From Nostoc sp. CHAB 5836 (GTDB taxonomy: Bacteria; Cyanobacteriota; Cyanobacteriia; Cyanobacteriales; Nostocaceae), in the NCBI RefSeq assembly GCF_020829445.1, contig NZ_JAIVFV010000030.1, forward strand, positions 1 through 54,646: a DNA stretch of 54,646 nt. Direction: 5' to 3'. The position numbers were made by a program, and so were the translations under genes. The notes under the pieces were generated by a model. It was not told the DNA's origin. It ran no database searches and saw nothing but the letters and a program-made list of their open reading frames with translations. Within the stretch, counting starts at the first letter, position 1; each line of letters starts with the position of its first letter. Below are positions 24,552 through 35,900 of this stretch, in pieces.

Positions 24552-24998
24552 TCACAGCCTTAATATCCTGTTTGCACAGGTTCCCAAACTCACCACGTTT
24601 GCACGTAAGTGCGTGGTGATACCGCCAGTTGCTCTACTTGGGGAGACCCCAAGACCGCACTGGCTCACCTTTTGGGCGTTTAGCACTCTTGCAGCAAGTT
24701 TCGCAAAGTCCCCGCGTACTATCTCCAAACCTCTATCTCTAATAGTTTTTGCAGCACCGATGTCAGCGTGTTCGTGATATCCGCATTCTGTACAAATGAA
24801 CTTCTCACCATCACGATTTGACTTATCGATATGTCCACAATTTCTGCATTCCTGACTAGAGTGTTTAGGATTAATTTTAATTACGACTTTTCCTTGCTTT
24901 GCAGCGAGATACTCAATCTTTAAAATTAATTCACTCCAACTTGCATCAGAGATAGCGCGATTCAAACCAATATTCTCGATTGTCCATTTAAGACTCAT
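24552..24998 (-). pseudogene. C-terminal remnant of TnpB
   Basis: 148 codons. ISDASWSELILKIEYLAAKQ is the helix before the zinc ribbon, then CRNCGHIDKSNRDGE...CTECGY (four Cys), then HADIGAAKTIRDRG with the last RuvC Asp. The first 250 or so residues, including two catalytic acids, are missing, so it cannot cut DNA. The right end at 24511 is intact, so an omega-RNA-like transcript could still be made if a promoter exists. Confidence 0.8.
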
Positions 24999-25393
24999 AG
25001 TTTCCAGAATTGCTTAAACTCCCAACTCTATGGACACCCAGCTATTTTGTTTCTACTGCTGGTAATATTTCTACAAAAAATGTAATAGAGTATACTGCAC
25101 ACCAAAAAGATTAAATCGTAGCACCGTTTACGGTGCTACCAGCTTTCATCAAGAGCCTGAAGTACGAAAAACGCAACTGCGTTGCTGTTTCTCAAGGGTT
25201 TTCAGCATTTCCCTTATAATTTGTAATGACGTTCCCGGAATTGCTAACTTAATTAAGTTTTGTAACGGAGATTTAGCAATAAGCAAGCAAATAAAACAGG
25301 AGTAATTTTGTATAAGAATTCTTAATTATGAACTTTTCTGGAATCCTATGTAGTCACATTGTAGTTATAATGTAACATTGACAAAGGATTGAT
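24999..25393. other. intergenic region with a short hairpin
   Basis: No gene seen. GTAGCACCG/CGGTGCTAC (25118-25139) forms a 9-bp hairpin without a T tract. AT-rich DNA with several TATAAT-like sequences precedes the DUF6174 gene. Confidence 0.4.
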
Positions 25394-25894
25394 ATGCGCT
25401 TACCTATTGCCATTGGTGCAATCTTAGTAGCATCTGTGAGTTTCAACGCCCCAGTAATGTCTGCGACTCCTACGCAGGGAGTACAAACAGAGATTGCTAC
25501 CTCAAAGTTAAGACAGCTAACAATTAATCGCCAATTGTGGAATCGACAAAAAATTAACAATTACCGCTACCAACTTAGCAATGATTGCTTTTGTATTTCC
25601 GAATTTAGAGGCCCATTAATTATTGAAGTACGTAATGGCAGAACAACTTCTATTACAAATGCAAACACTGGTAAGCCACTGAATTCAGAATTATTACGAG
25701 AACTACGACAATATAGTACGATTCCCAAGCTCTTTAATTTGATTCAGAATGCGATCAATCGGGGAGAATCCGAACTAACTGTGGGATACAATCCACGACT
25801 TGGTTATCCAACCCAAATTAATATCGGTAATCTAGCTGCTGATGCTGGTATATTTACTAGAATTAGCAACTTTGAAATACTTCAGAAGCGTTAA
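25394..25894 (+). CDS. DUF6174-like secreted protein
   Basis: A 166-residue protein. Residues 1-23 are a signal peptide (LPIAIGAILVASVSFNAPVMSA). The mature part starts with a helix, then WNRQKINNYRYQLSNDCFC and IIEVRNGRTTSI, the DUF6174 pattern with the paired Cys. The function is unknown; the site of action is the periplasm or cell envelope. It is preceded by a weak ribosome-binding site (AAAGGA). Confidence 0.75.
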   Translation: MRLPIAIGAILVASVSFNAPVMSATPTQGVQTEIATSKLRQLTINRQLWNRQKINNYRYQLSNDCFCISEFRGPLIIEVRNGRTTSITNANTGKPLNSELLRELRQYSTIPKLFNLIQNAINRGESELTVGYNPRLGYPTQINIGNLAADAGIFTRISNFEILQKR

Positions 25895-25899
25895 TAACA

Positions 25900-25962
25900 T
25901 CAATCGATGAAGCTATTTTTGATCAAGTGCTGCGCCCTTACCAATTAGCGATCGCTACCTAA
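25900..25962 (+). pseudogene. possible 20-codon gene-end relic
   Basis: Right after the DUF6174 stop, in another frame, the sequence reads SIDEAIFDQVLRPYQLAIAT and a stop. The composition is protein-like with a HIP1 octamer, but it is too short to identify and may be chance. Confidence 0.2.
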
Positions 25963-26141
25963 ATTTACCCTTGCCAGTGACTCAAAAGTTGAGCAAGATC
26001 GAAGCGATCATCTGTGGAAAGTATACTAGAAACCCCGCTTCCATTCCTCTCCCCGAAAGGTCAAGACGCTTGAAACCCCCATTCCCTTCAAGGGTTGGGG
26101 GCTAGGGGGTTAGATTTGGGAGACTTAGATGTCGTTACGTT

Positions 26142-27146
26142 CTAATGGCTTGCTACTACCTCTGTTTCAAGGCGAACTAGTCGGTCTGCCAAAAGTTTCT
26201 CAAGGTCTTCTAACGCCTTGGTGAAACCTTTGATGCCCTCGTCTAGTTTGTCCGTTGCCATACGGTCAGCAGCGTGTAATTTGTCGTAGGTAGCTTTGTC
26301 AATGGATATCTTTTCAATTTCCAAATTTGCTACCTTAGCAGGGTCGAGTTTGCGTGGTAGTTCTCCAATAGTTGCCTGTAATTCAGCCAAAAGCGATGGC
26401 GAAATGGTCAGCAAATCACTACCTGCAAGTTCCGTAATTTCACCAAGATTACGGAAGCTAGCTCCCATAACTTCGGTTTTATAGCCGAATTTCTTGTAGT
26501 AGTTGTAGATTTTGGTGACAGACAAAACTCCTGGGTCTTCGGCTGCTGGGTAGCTATCGCGTCCGGTATCTTTTTTGTACCAGTCAAGAATCCGACCGAC
26601 GAAGGGAGAAATTAGGGTAACACCAGCTTCGGCACAGGCGATCGCTTGGTGAAGACCAAACAACAAGGTCAGGTTACAGTGAATACCTTCTTTTTCGAGA
26701 ATTTCCGCAGCACGAATGCCTTCCCAGGTGGTGGCAATTTTAATCAAAACGCGATCGCGCCCAATTCCGGCGGCTTTATACTGGGCAATTAATTCCCGTG
26801 CTTTGGCAATGGTAGCTTCGGTATCGTAAGACAAGCGAGCATCCACTTCTGTAGACACACGACCAGGAATGATTTGCAAAATCTTTAATCCAAAGGCAAC
26901 TGCCAAACGGTCAAAAGCTAGAGAAACTATCTGTGCTTGGGTAGCACCAGCTCCAGCATCTTTTTTTGCCTGAAGTAAAGTTTGATCGACAATTCCCTGA
27001 TATTCTGGCATCTGCGCCGCAGCAGTAATCAGAGAAGGATTGGTGGTAGCGTCTTGGGGTTTGAACTTTTGAATTGCCTGAATATCCCCTGTATCTGCGA
27101 CTACAACAGTCACTTCTCGCAATTGTTCTAGTAAATTCTTAGACAT
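26142..27146 (-). CDS. tal: transaldolase
   Basis: A 334-residue TalB-type enzyme of the pentose-phosphate pathway (sedoheptulose-7-P plus glyceraldehyde-3-P to erythrose-4-P plus fructose-6-P). The visible marks are DATTNPSLI near residue 33, VDARLSYD, the Schiff-base Lys in [12 protein letters not shown] (about 136), CNLTLLF and [10 protein letters not shown]. The length is normal. It follows pyk on the same strand, with gap further upstream, a cluster for dark or heterocyst sugar breakdown. A heptamer array separates it from pyk. Confidence 0.96.
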   Translation of the reverse strand: MSKNLLEQLREVTVVVADTGDIQAIQKFKPQDATTNPSLITAAAQMPEYQGIVDQTLLQAKKDAGAGATQAQIVSLAFDRLAVAFGLKILQIIPGRVSTEVDARLSYDTEATIAKARELIAQYKAAGIGRDRVLIKIATTWEGIRAAEILEKEGIHCNLTLLFGLHQAIACAEAGVTLISPFVGRILDWYKKDTGRDSYPAAEDPGVLSVTKIYNYYKKFGYKTEVMGASFRNLGEITELAGSDLLTISPSLLAELQATIGELPRKLDPAKVANLEIEKISIDKATYDKLHAADRMATDKLDEGIKGFTKALEDLEKLLADRLVRLETEVVASH

Positions 27147-27204
27147 AAAATACTCCGTGATGTTTGTTTAGGATTTACTTATTCCCCAGTTCTTTACCAA
27201 GTGA

Positions 27205-27290
27205 GTGTTGAGTTAGGAGTTAGGAGTTAGGAGTTTGGAGTTTGGAGTTTGGAGTTAGGAGTTTGGAGTTTGGAGTTAGGGGTTATTATT
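27205..27290 (-). repeat. STRR array (GAGTTAG/GAGTTTG heptamers)
   Basis: About twelve GGAGTT(A/T) heptamers lie between pyk and tal. They match the AACTCCA array after hpf in inverted orientation. Confidence 0.8.
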
Positions 27291-27407
27291 CTCGTCTCCA
27301 GTCCCCGGTCTCCAGTCCTTAGTCCCTTCAATTCTCATTCTGACAATTTTTCGGAATCGTTGCTCAAGTTTGCTTACTATCGAGAGCTACACCCTATTCT
27401 AAGTGCC

Positions 27408-28838
27408 TTACGCCGAAATTGGCTGTCCAATGGAATGCACTTTGATTAAACTGGTTGTTCCCGATTTACCAATTGGAACGCCAGAGGTAATTACCACCTT
27501 ATCGCCCTTATTGGCTAAACCCATGTCTACAACTGTGTTCACGACATTGGTAAACATCTCTTCGGCATTGTGGACTGGTGGGATCAACAAAGGTTCCACA
27601 CCCCAAGAAAGTGCTAGCTGACGGTAAGCGGTGGCATCAGCAGTCAGGGCAATAATGGGAGAAGTTGGGCGATATTTAGACACCATTCTCGCCGTACTCC
27701 CTGAAGTCGTGTTACAGAGAATTGCCCGTGAGCCTGTTTCATAGGCGATGCGACACACCGCTTCTGCCACAGATTCGGTAACGCTGAGACTGCCTGCCTC
27801 ATGACACCAAGAATGTCTGCTACCCTCATCTAGAGCCTGTTCTGTCCGCACGGCGATGTCGTGCATCATCTGGACGGCGGCGATGGGATATTGTCCGACA
27901 GCTGTTTCACCAGAAAGCATTACCGCATCCGTACCATCTAAGATGGAATTGGCAACATCGGTGGCTTCGGCGCGGGTGGGGTCGGGGGAGCTAATCATCG
28001 ACTCTAGCATTTGTGTGGCTGTAATTACCGGCTTACCAGCCTGATTGCAACGGCGAGTTATATCTTTTTGAATTAGAGGGACTTCATGAATCGGCATTTC
28101 TACCCCCAAATCGCCACGGGCAATCATGATTCCGTCGGCAACCTTCAAAATGGAGTCAAACTCCTCTACTGCTTCTGCTCTTTCGATTTTGGCAATTAAG
28201 CGGATGGAAGCATGAGCAGCTTCAATCATTCGCTTGGCGGGTTCTAAATCTTGTGGCGATCGCACAAAGGACACCGCCACCCAGTCTACACCCAACTGAA
28301 TACCAAAGCGCAGATCCAGCAAGTCTTTTTCGGTGATGGAACTTACAGGTAAAGGAGTTTGGGGCAGGTTTACTCCCTTGTGCGTAGAAATTAATCCGCC
28401 AATTTTCACCTGGGCCCGAATGCGATCGGCATCGCGATCGGTAACAATCAACTTGACGCGACCATCATTAATCAAAATCGGTTCGCCGGGCCGCACCATT
28501 GCGAACAAAGTTGGCAATGGTAAAGGTATTTCGTCAATACTCTCACCCTTTTCTTGCAAAACAAAAGTGACTTCACTAGCAGCTTCTAAATTTAACCCTT
28601 CCGGTGGTAAAGTTCCCAAGCGAATTTTGGGGCCACACAGGTCTTGCATAATTGCGATCGGCTTTTGCTGCTCAGTACTAATCTGCCTGAGATAATGAGC
28701 CGTTTGGGCGTGGAATTCATAGGCTCCGTGGGAAAAATTCAGCCGCGCCACATTCATTCCAGCTTTTACCAAGGCTTGCAGCTTTTCAGGTGCAGATGTA
28801 GCCGGCCCAACAGTACAAATGATTTTAGTTCGACGCAT
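27408..28838 (-). CDS. pyk: pyruvate kinase
   Basis: A 476-residue protein from ATG 28838 (MRRTKIICTVGPA); a TTG at 28868 adds ten unlikely residues. It converts phosphoenolpyruvate and ADP to pyruvate and ATP. Visible are NFSHG, MQDLCGPKIR, the active-site signature IKIERAEAVEEFD, MIARGDLGVE and TRAEATDVANSILDGTDAVMLSGETA. The C-terminal regulatory domain is present (TTSGSTARMVSKYRP). The protein is complete. It lies between gap and tal. Confidence 0.96.
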   Translation of the reverse strand: MRRTKIICTVGPATSAPEKLQALVKAGMNVARLNFSHGAYEFHAQTAHYLRQISTEQQKPIAIMQDLCGPKIRLGTLPPEGLNLEAASEVTFVLQEKGESIDEIPLPLPTLFAMVRPGEPILINDGRVKLIVTDRDADRIRAQVKIGGLISTHKGVNLPQTPLPVSSITEKDLLDLRFGIQLGVDWVAVSFVRSPQDLEPAKRMIEAAHASIRLIAKIERAEAVEEFDSILKVADGIMIARGDLGVEMPIHEVPLIQKDITRRCNQAGKPVITATQMLESMISSPDPTRAEATDVANSILDGTDAVMLSGETAVGQYPIAAVQMMHDIAVRTEQALDEGSRHSWCHEAGSLSVTESVAEAVCRIAYETGSRAILCNTTSGSTARMVSKYRPTSPIIALTADATAYRQLALSWGVEPLLIPPVHNAEEMFTNVVNTVVDMGLANKGDKVVITSGVPIGKSGTTSLIKVHSIGQPISA

Positions 28839-29334
28839 AAGGATTAGGGGTTGAGGAGTAACCTGCAAATTTGGATGCCTTATACCAATTCGTAATTCGT
28901 ACCTCGACCTCGCTCGGCAACCTAATTCGTAATACCTCGACTTTGCGGTTCCTGAGCGTAGTCGAAGGACGGCACAAGTTCGTAATTAAGAGACTTCAGA
29001 ATTACGAAACGTAAATACACCTTAAACCCTTATAAATGACGAAGGACGAAGGACAAATGACAAATGACAGCCTTAGCCAGTTAGCTTTATTTGCGTCACT
29101 CTACTTAAGTCCTATTAAAGAATTGGTATTATGCAGTCCATAGGTTTAGTCCGTTCTAGACATTGCATAAAGCATCCAAATTTACACGTGCTTCATATCA
29201 CTGTTTGCTAAATAAAGATACTAAATTACGTTTTGTTTTCAGGGTATTTACCATTCAACCCAAATCTCAAAAGCCAAGGGTCAAAAGTCAAGAGTTAATG
29301 TACAAATGACCAATGACCAATGACCAATGACAAA
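28839..29334. other. pyk upstream / gap downstream region with repeats
   Basis: It holds TTCGTAA heptamers and CTCGAC repeats (28890-28985), an inverted truncated copy of the 133-bp repeat (29003-29109) and ATGACCA heptamers (29300-29335). No gene. Confidence 0.6.
29003..29109 (-). repeat. 133-bp dispersed repeat, copy 6 (inverted, truncated)
   Basis: It keeps ACGAAACGTAAATACACCTT through CTACTTA but lacks the other inverted end. It lies between gap and pyk. Confidence 0.8.
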
Positions 29335-30420
<1,086 letters not shown>

Positions 30421-30635
30421 TTAAAAGTCAAAATAGATTGCCTTTTACTCTTTACTTTCTGATCGTGACAGTCTCAGTCGGCTAAGGCATATTTACTTGG
30501 CATCTTTTAAGGATTGGGGCATTGGGGATTGGTTATTCTTTCTCCCTACTGCCTACTCCTTAGTACTGAAAGGCGATCGCACTGGTCACAATTGCGGGAA
30601 ACTGAAAGCAGATCTATTTAGGAAAGGAGAACCTA

Positions 30636-30995
30636 ATGAGTTGGACTAAAGTTCTTGCAGTCGAAGCACTTTCCCCAGGTGCGCGACAAGTGGTGAAAGT
30701 TGGCAACCGGAAAATTCTGGTTTTGAATCACGAAAATCAGCTTTATGCTGTAGATAACAACTGTCCCCACTTAAAATTACCCTTAAAAAGCGGGAAAATC
30801 ACGGAGAGTGGGGCAATTGTTTGTACCTTCCATCACAGTGCTTTTGACCTGCGCACAGGTGAGGTACAAGACTGGTGTTCTTGGCCACCTGGTGTCGGTA
30901 AGGTACTCTCGTTAGTTTCACAACCAAAGACACTACCAGTGTTTCCGATTCGTGTGGAAGAAGGCAGTATCTGGGTTGATGTACAAGACGAATAG
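30636..30995 (+). CDS. Rieske-type [2Fe-2S] ferredoxin
   Basis: A 119-residue soluble protein. The cluster ligands are C-P-H (about residue 47) and C-T-F-H (about 66), the Rieske CxH...CxxH pattern with correct spacing. There is no membrane helix, so it is a small electron carrier or oxygenase-type ferredoxin rather than the cytochrome b6f subunit. The ribosome-binding site GGAAAGGAG is strong. It is divergent from gap1 and convergent with hsp20 at a shared terminator. Confidence 0.88.
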   Translation: MSWTKVLAVEALSPGARQVVKVGNRKILVLNHENQLYAVDNNCPHLKLPLKSGKITESGAIVCTFHHSAFDLRTGEVQDWCSWPPGVGKVLSLVSQPKTLPVFPIRVEEGSIWVDVQDE

Positions 30996-31293
30996 CACTC
31001 TCTCCGTGAATTTACTGTCATTGGGCAAATACAGAACTTACGCAAAATACCTCTCAAACTCTCATCCCCACCGAACTTCAGATACCTGTGCGTCTACGGC
31101 AAAAGCCGCCGCTCCGACTTCTCTCCGTGTTCTCTGTGCCTCTGTGGTTCGATTTTTCTTACCTGTAGGCGATCCATTTTTTAGGAGTTAAGCGACAAAA
31201 ACCCCAGCCGATGAGTTTAGCTGGGGTTTTTATCAAAATTCACCTATTTGAGAGGTCTATTGCATAAGAAAATAGAACATCTTCTCAAGCAGT
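30996..31293. other. 3' intergenic region between Rieske protein and hsp20
   Basis: A repeat-like stretch (CTCTCCGTG...CTCTGTGCCTCTGTGG, 31110-31155) and the terminator at 31197-31232. No gene. Confidence 0.5.
31197..31232. terminator. bidirectional rho-independent terminator
   Basis: AAAAACCCCAGC/GCTGGGGTTTTT with an 11-nt loop. A-rich and T-rich flanks let it work for both converging genes. Confidence 0.85.
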
Positions 31294-31827
31294 TTAAACA
31301 CTTTGCTGTGATGTAATGTTGGGTTGGGTATTACTATTGCCAGCTTCTATAGAAGCTGTAGCACTTTCAGATGGCCCTAAATTCACTTTGAATACCTTGT
31401 TCTGCTCTTGCTCCAGTTTGGGTAAAGTCAAAATTAAAATCCCATCTTTCAAGTCTGCCTTAACTTGTTGATTCTGAACTTTGCTTGGCAGAGCAATTAC
31501 TCTAGTGAATTTGCCATACCGGAATTCTGAATGAATTCTGGCGTTAGATTCTGAATGTTTTTCGTAACGATGCTCACCAGCAATTGAAACTGCATCTTGA
31601 GTAACTTGAATATCCAAGTCTTTAGCTTCCACGCCTGGAATCTCTGCTCTCAATAGCAACTCTGAGCCATTGTCATGTAATTCAACAGCAGGAACCCACG
31701 CTGTTCTCGGTGATGGAGAAACCTCCGAGTTGCCGCGCTCGGCTGCTGTCAGATCCGAGAAGAGTTGATCCATTTGACGACGCAGAATTTCCATTTCACG
31801 GAATGGTTCCCAACGAATGAGTGCCAT
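31294..31827 (-). CDS. hspA: small heat-shock protein (Hsp20/alpha-crystallin)
   Basis: A 177-residue protein. The N-terminal arm MALIRWEPFREMEILRRQMD is typical of cyanobacterial HspA/Hsp17. The alpha-crystallin domain runs from about 43 to 135 (VELHDNGSELLLRAEIPGV to ADLKDGILILTLPK), ending in the conserved G-I-L-x-L-x-L-P-K. The C-terminal tail of about 30 residues is Ser/Asn/Gln-rich and longer than usual. It holds unfolding proteins and stabilises membranes in heat. No CIRCE box is seen upstream; a leader hairpin is described in the findings. Confidence 0.93.
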   Translation of the reverse strand: MALIRWEPFREMEILRRQMDQLFSDLTAAERGNSEVSPSPRTAWVPAVELHDNGSELLLRAEIPGVEAKDLDIQVTQDAVSIAGEHRYEKHSESNARIHSEFRYGKFTRVIALPSKVQNQQVKADLKDGILILTLPKLEQEQNKVFKVNLGPSESATASIEAGNSNTQPNITSQQSV

Positions 31828-32175
31828 ATCTGAATCTCTCCTTAACTTTCTAATTCAATTTGGGGTAATCAAACAAGTTTTAGAGGTATTTAGAGGTTTC
31901 AAATATTTAAAATTATCGAACCTCTATTTTTTTAGAGAGGAGCTTTATTTGCTTTGTTTTTTCTCTCTAGTAAGTAATTTAATAAAATAAAAATCTAAAA
32001 ACAGTTGGGTAAACCGTACAGACATAGGTTGGATTTACCGTATCAAACAAACAACCAGAGCTTAGGGACTTCCAAGAAATAAATTACCCAAGTAAACGAA
32101 CCACAGAGCCACAGAGAACACAGAGAAATCAGGAGGAGAGAGTTTTTTGAGTATTTTTTTATTTGGAAGTCCCTT

Positions 32176-32338
32176 AGAGGATGTTTGAAAGGTCTTCTTG
32201 TTGGTAGCAAAACGTTTTTGATCCCCCTAAATCCCCCGATAAATTGGGGGACTTTGAAAGTTTTTGCCCCCTTAAAAAGGGGGGTTGGGGGGATCAATAA
32301 GTGCAAATATACAGCTAACGACTTTTCAAACAACCTCT
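32176..32338. repeat. MITE-like element with AGAGG(A/T)TGTTTGAAA inverted ends
   Basis: Left AGAGGATGTTTGAAAGGTC and right (complement AGAGGTTGTTTGAAAAGTC) match at all but two positions. Inside is the common Nostoc G/C-rich repeat CCCCCTAAATCCCCC...AAGGGGGGTTGGGGGGATC. Solitary copies of the end are at about 904, 10737 and 32782. Confidence 0.65.
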
Positions 32339-32456
32339 TAGGCAAACAATAGCCGAAAACAAAGATTTTCAGTTCTGGTGTCGTTGAAGTGGAACCGGGA
32401 ATGTTCTTGGACATCGGGTGTGGTAAAGGGTGGTTCTGCTGTGAACCCTAGTGTAC

Positions 32457-32531
32457 GTAGGTTGGATTGAGGAACGAAAGCCAACATTTCTGAGGCTTTG
32501 TTGGGTTGCGCTTCTCTTAACCCAACCTACT
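32457..32531. repeat. repeat with GTAGGTTGG/CCAACCTAC inverted ends
   Basis: The inner TTGTTGGGTTGCG and ends GTAGGTTGG...CCAACCTAC form a 75-bp inverted-repeat unit of a type widespread in cyanobacterial genomes. Confidence 0.6.
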
Positions 32532-32605
32532 AATGGAATCAGCACGGTGTAAGTAAGTCAGCACGATAAAATCAAAGTGTGTTGGATGAATAACTGGGTT
32601 TAAAA

Positions 32606-32773
32606 CAGGGCTATTTCATTCTAGACATAAACCACCCGGAACTGAAGTTCCTGGCTCATAGCTAAAGTCCGTTTTAATGGACTATAACCTTTTCTCAGTA
32701 GTCTAAAGACTACTTTCGCTATTAGACTCAGAATGAATTCTGAGGCGGGCTAGAGGAGAATGAAATAGCCCTG
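32606..32773. mobile_element. 168-bp non-autonomous hairpin element, copy 1
   Basis: 17-bp perfect inverted ends (CAGGGCTATTTCATTCT) enclose four mini-hairpins with 2-nt loops (32638-32651, 32666-32683, 32697-32714, 32729-32742). It is flanked by GGGTTTAAAA (32596-32605) and GGGTTTAAGA (32774-32783), a 10-bp target duplication with one change. No coding capacity. Confidence 0.9.
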
Positions 32774-32781
32774 GGGTTTAA

Positions 32782-32870
32782 GAGGATGTTTGAAAAGTCT
32801 AATTTATTACTTGCCTCGGCGATTAGAAATCGCGGCTACACAGGCAAAACCTGCCGACCCAGGTTAAAAA
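32782..32870 (+). repeat. dispersed repeat with GAGGATGTTTGAAAAG end, second copy
   Basis: Shares AGAGGATGTTTGAAAAGTCT, AATTTATTAC, CAAAACCTGCC and CAGGTTAAAAAC with the minus strand of 10650-10737. It starts within the target duplication of the preceding element. Confidence 0.65.
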
Positions 32871-32964
32871 CCCTTGATTTTGTATTAGTCCACTGAGGTT
32901 GACAAGAGTTTGTGTAGTAGCGATTTCATTGAGTTTTTTCGCACCAACGTACTTAGTAACTTAT

Positions 32965-35900
32965 ATGGATGCTCAAAAAATCAAAATTTTATTAATTGAT
33001 GATCACTTAGAGAATTTAGATTTTTTATCAAATATCCTTCAACACCAAGGTTATCAGGTGGAAAGTGCCACTTCTGGACAATTGGCAATCAATAGGGCGC
33101 TGACTTCTCCCCCTGATTTGATTTTAGTAGATATTCTGATGTCAGAGATGGATGGTTATGAAGTATGTCAACATTTGAGATCTAATCAGAAAACTCAAGA
33201 GATTCCAATAATTTTTTTCGGTGTTTTAGATGAACTATTTGAGAAAATCAACGTTTTGGATTTAGACGATATTGACTATATTATTCAGCCATTCCGAACT
33301 AAAGAAGTTTTATTACGCGTACAAAATCAACTCACTCTCCAAAGACTGAAAAAACAGTTAAAAGAAAAAAATGATCAGTTGCAACAGGAGATTAAAGAGT
33401 GCCAACGGGTTGTAGTTGAGTTAAATATTCGCAACAGACAAATAGAAGAGATTTTTCAAGAAATTCCTGTTAGCTTTGGCAAAGCCTTTTGCAGAGAAGT
33501 TTACCAAAACGAAGGACTTTTAGTCGAAGCCGCTCTGAAAAAGAGCGAAAGTCAGTATCGCCACTTAGTGGAGACATCCCAGGATATGATCTGGTCGGTG
33601 AATATTGATGGACTAATTACCTTTGTTAACCCGGCAGTCAAGCAGATTTATGGCTACGAACCCCAGGAAATGATCGGGCGTGCCTTGATTGATTTCATCT
33701 CGGCTACAGAAATTGCTCAAAATAAAGTAGCGTTTGAGGGTGTTTTTCAGGGAAAGCCGATCTTCCAGCATGAAACTACCTGTATAGCTAAAGATGGTAC
33801 TTTAGTTTATTTAGTGTTTAATGCGATCGCCTTACGCAACGACGAGGGTCTAGTTATAGGCATGACAGGCACGGCTAGTAATATTACACACCGCCAAGAT
33901 GGAGAAAAATTACTGGGAAAAAGCACAATTAAGCTCCGCAATCATAACCTAGTGCTAACTCAACTGGCACAAAATCAGACGCTTTATCAAGGTGACTTGA
34001 AAGCAGCTTTCGGTGAAATTACAGAAACAGCTGTCAAAAATATTGGAGTCGAACGAGCCAGTGTCTGGCTGTATGACGAAACAGGGATGAAAATCCAGTG
34101 TTTTGACCTATTTGAGGCCAGTAGCGATCGACATAGCGAAGGACTTTCCTTATCAGCCGCAGACTATCCAGCTTATTTTGCAGCTTTGCAGCAAGACCAG
34201 CCAATCGCTGCAGATGATCTCCATATCGATCCCAGAACTAAAGAATTTTCTGCATCTTATTCAACATTAAACATTACCTCCATACTCGATACACCCATCA
34301 GGCTGGAGGGCATGACTGTAGGAGTTTTATCTCTAGAGGCAGTGGGAGTTACTCATCATTGGACGCTAGAAGATCAAAATTTCGTTCGCTCTCTGGGCAA
34401 TTTAACATCTTTGGCATTGGAAGCAAAAGAACGCCAACGCGCAGAAGCAGCGCGACGGGCTTCTGAAGAAAAGTTAGCATCAGCTTTTCGGTCATCTCCT
34501 GATCCAATTGCCTTAATTACTGTTGCCAACAACCGCTATGTCGAAGTTAACGACAGCTTTTGTCGCTTTTTTGGTTATTCTCGTTCTCAGGTCATCGATC
34601 GCACTGAGCAAGAATTGAATATTTGGGCGAATCCAGAAGAATATAATTTTCTCCAACAAACGTTACAACAAACTAAAGCCATCTACAACTACGAGGTTGA
34701 TGTCTGCACTTCAAGAGGAGAAATTAAGACGACATTGTTTAGTGCAGAAATGATCGAGATTGATCACCAATGGTACGTACTGGGCACAGCCAAAGATATT
34801 ACTGAACGCAAGCAGGCAGAAAATGAAAGCCGTTTGCTACTGTTGACAACCCAAGCGATCACTCGCGCCAGTGATGTCAACAGCGCCTTAGTAGTGGTCT
34901 TGGGCTTAATTTGTCAGACCATCGGTTGGGATTTTGGTGAAGCATGGATACCTAATGAAGATGGTGCTGTTTTAGAACACGGTCTGGGGTGGTACGGTGA
35001 GGACAGTAGTTTAGCAGAATTCTGTTGCCAAAACCAAACTGTGAAATTTGCTCTGGGAATGGGACTACCGGGAAGAGTTTGGCAAAGCCAAGAACCAGAA
35101 TGGATAGAAGATGTTTCTCAAGTTACACAGCCAGTTTTTTGGCGTAGGCGTAGCCCGCCGCAGGCATCGCCACAAGCAACAAATGTCGGGTTAAAAGCTG
35201 GCTTTGCTGTTCCCATACTAGCTGGGAACCAAGTATTAGCTGTTTTAGTATTTTTTAAACGTAGCTCAGTATTGGAAGATCAGCGTCTGCTGTTGCTAGT
35301 CAGTGCTGTTGCTGCTCAGTTAGGTGGGTTAATTGAGCGCAAAACCCTAGAACAAGAACTAGCACTGAGAGAAGCTCGCCTCAATGCTTTTTTTAGCGGC
35401 GCTCCCGTCGGCATGAGTATCGTAGATCACCAGCTGCGGTTTGTGCAAATCAACCAATTACTAGCCCAGATTAATGGATTATCCCAGCAAGATCATATTG
35501 GCAAGACCATGAATGAAGTCTTACCCCACATGGCTGCCTTAGTGGAACCAATTTATCAACAAGTTCTGTTGACTGGTCAACCCATTCTCAATCAAGAATT
35601 AAGCGGCGCATCAATTAAACAACCAGATATTATCCGCCACTTCTTAGTTTCTTATTTTCCGATCCCTGGTCAGGGCGATCGCCCCTGTGGTGTCGGCACA
35701 GTTTTAGTAGAAATTAGCGAACTGCAAGCAGCGCTGCGCGAACGCAAACACGTCGAACAAGAATTGCGTTTAGCCAACGAACGTTTGCAATACCTGCTCA
35801 CTTCTAGTCCTGTAGTCATTTATAGCAGCAAAATTTCAGAGGATTTTAGTACTACTTTTATTAGTGAAAACGTTAAGGAAATGATTGGCTACGAAGCCCG

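Noticed and set aside
31828-32040. CIRCE operator for hsp20
   Set aside because: No TTAGCACTC-N9-GAGTGCTAA match or close variant is present.
32043-32414. 123-residue leftward gene
   Set aside because: It spans the 32176-32338 inverted-repeat element and its G/C-rich core; the frame is incidental.
32899-32964. Upstream start of the hybrid kinase
   Set aside because: The extra 22 residues are translated from the end of a dispersed repeat (TTTTTTCGCACCAACGTACT); ATG 32965 gives the standard receiver N-terminus.
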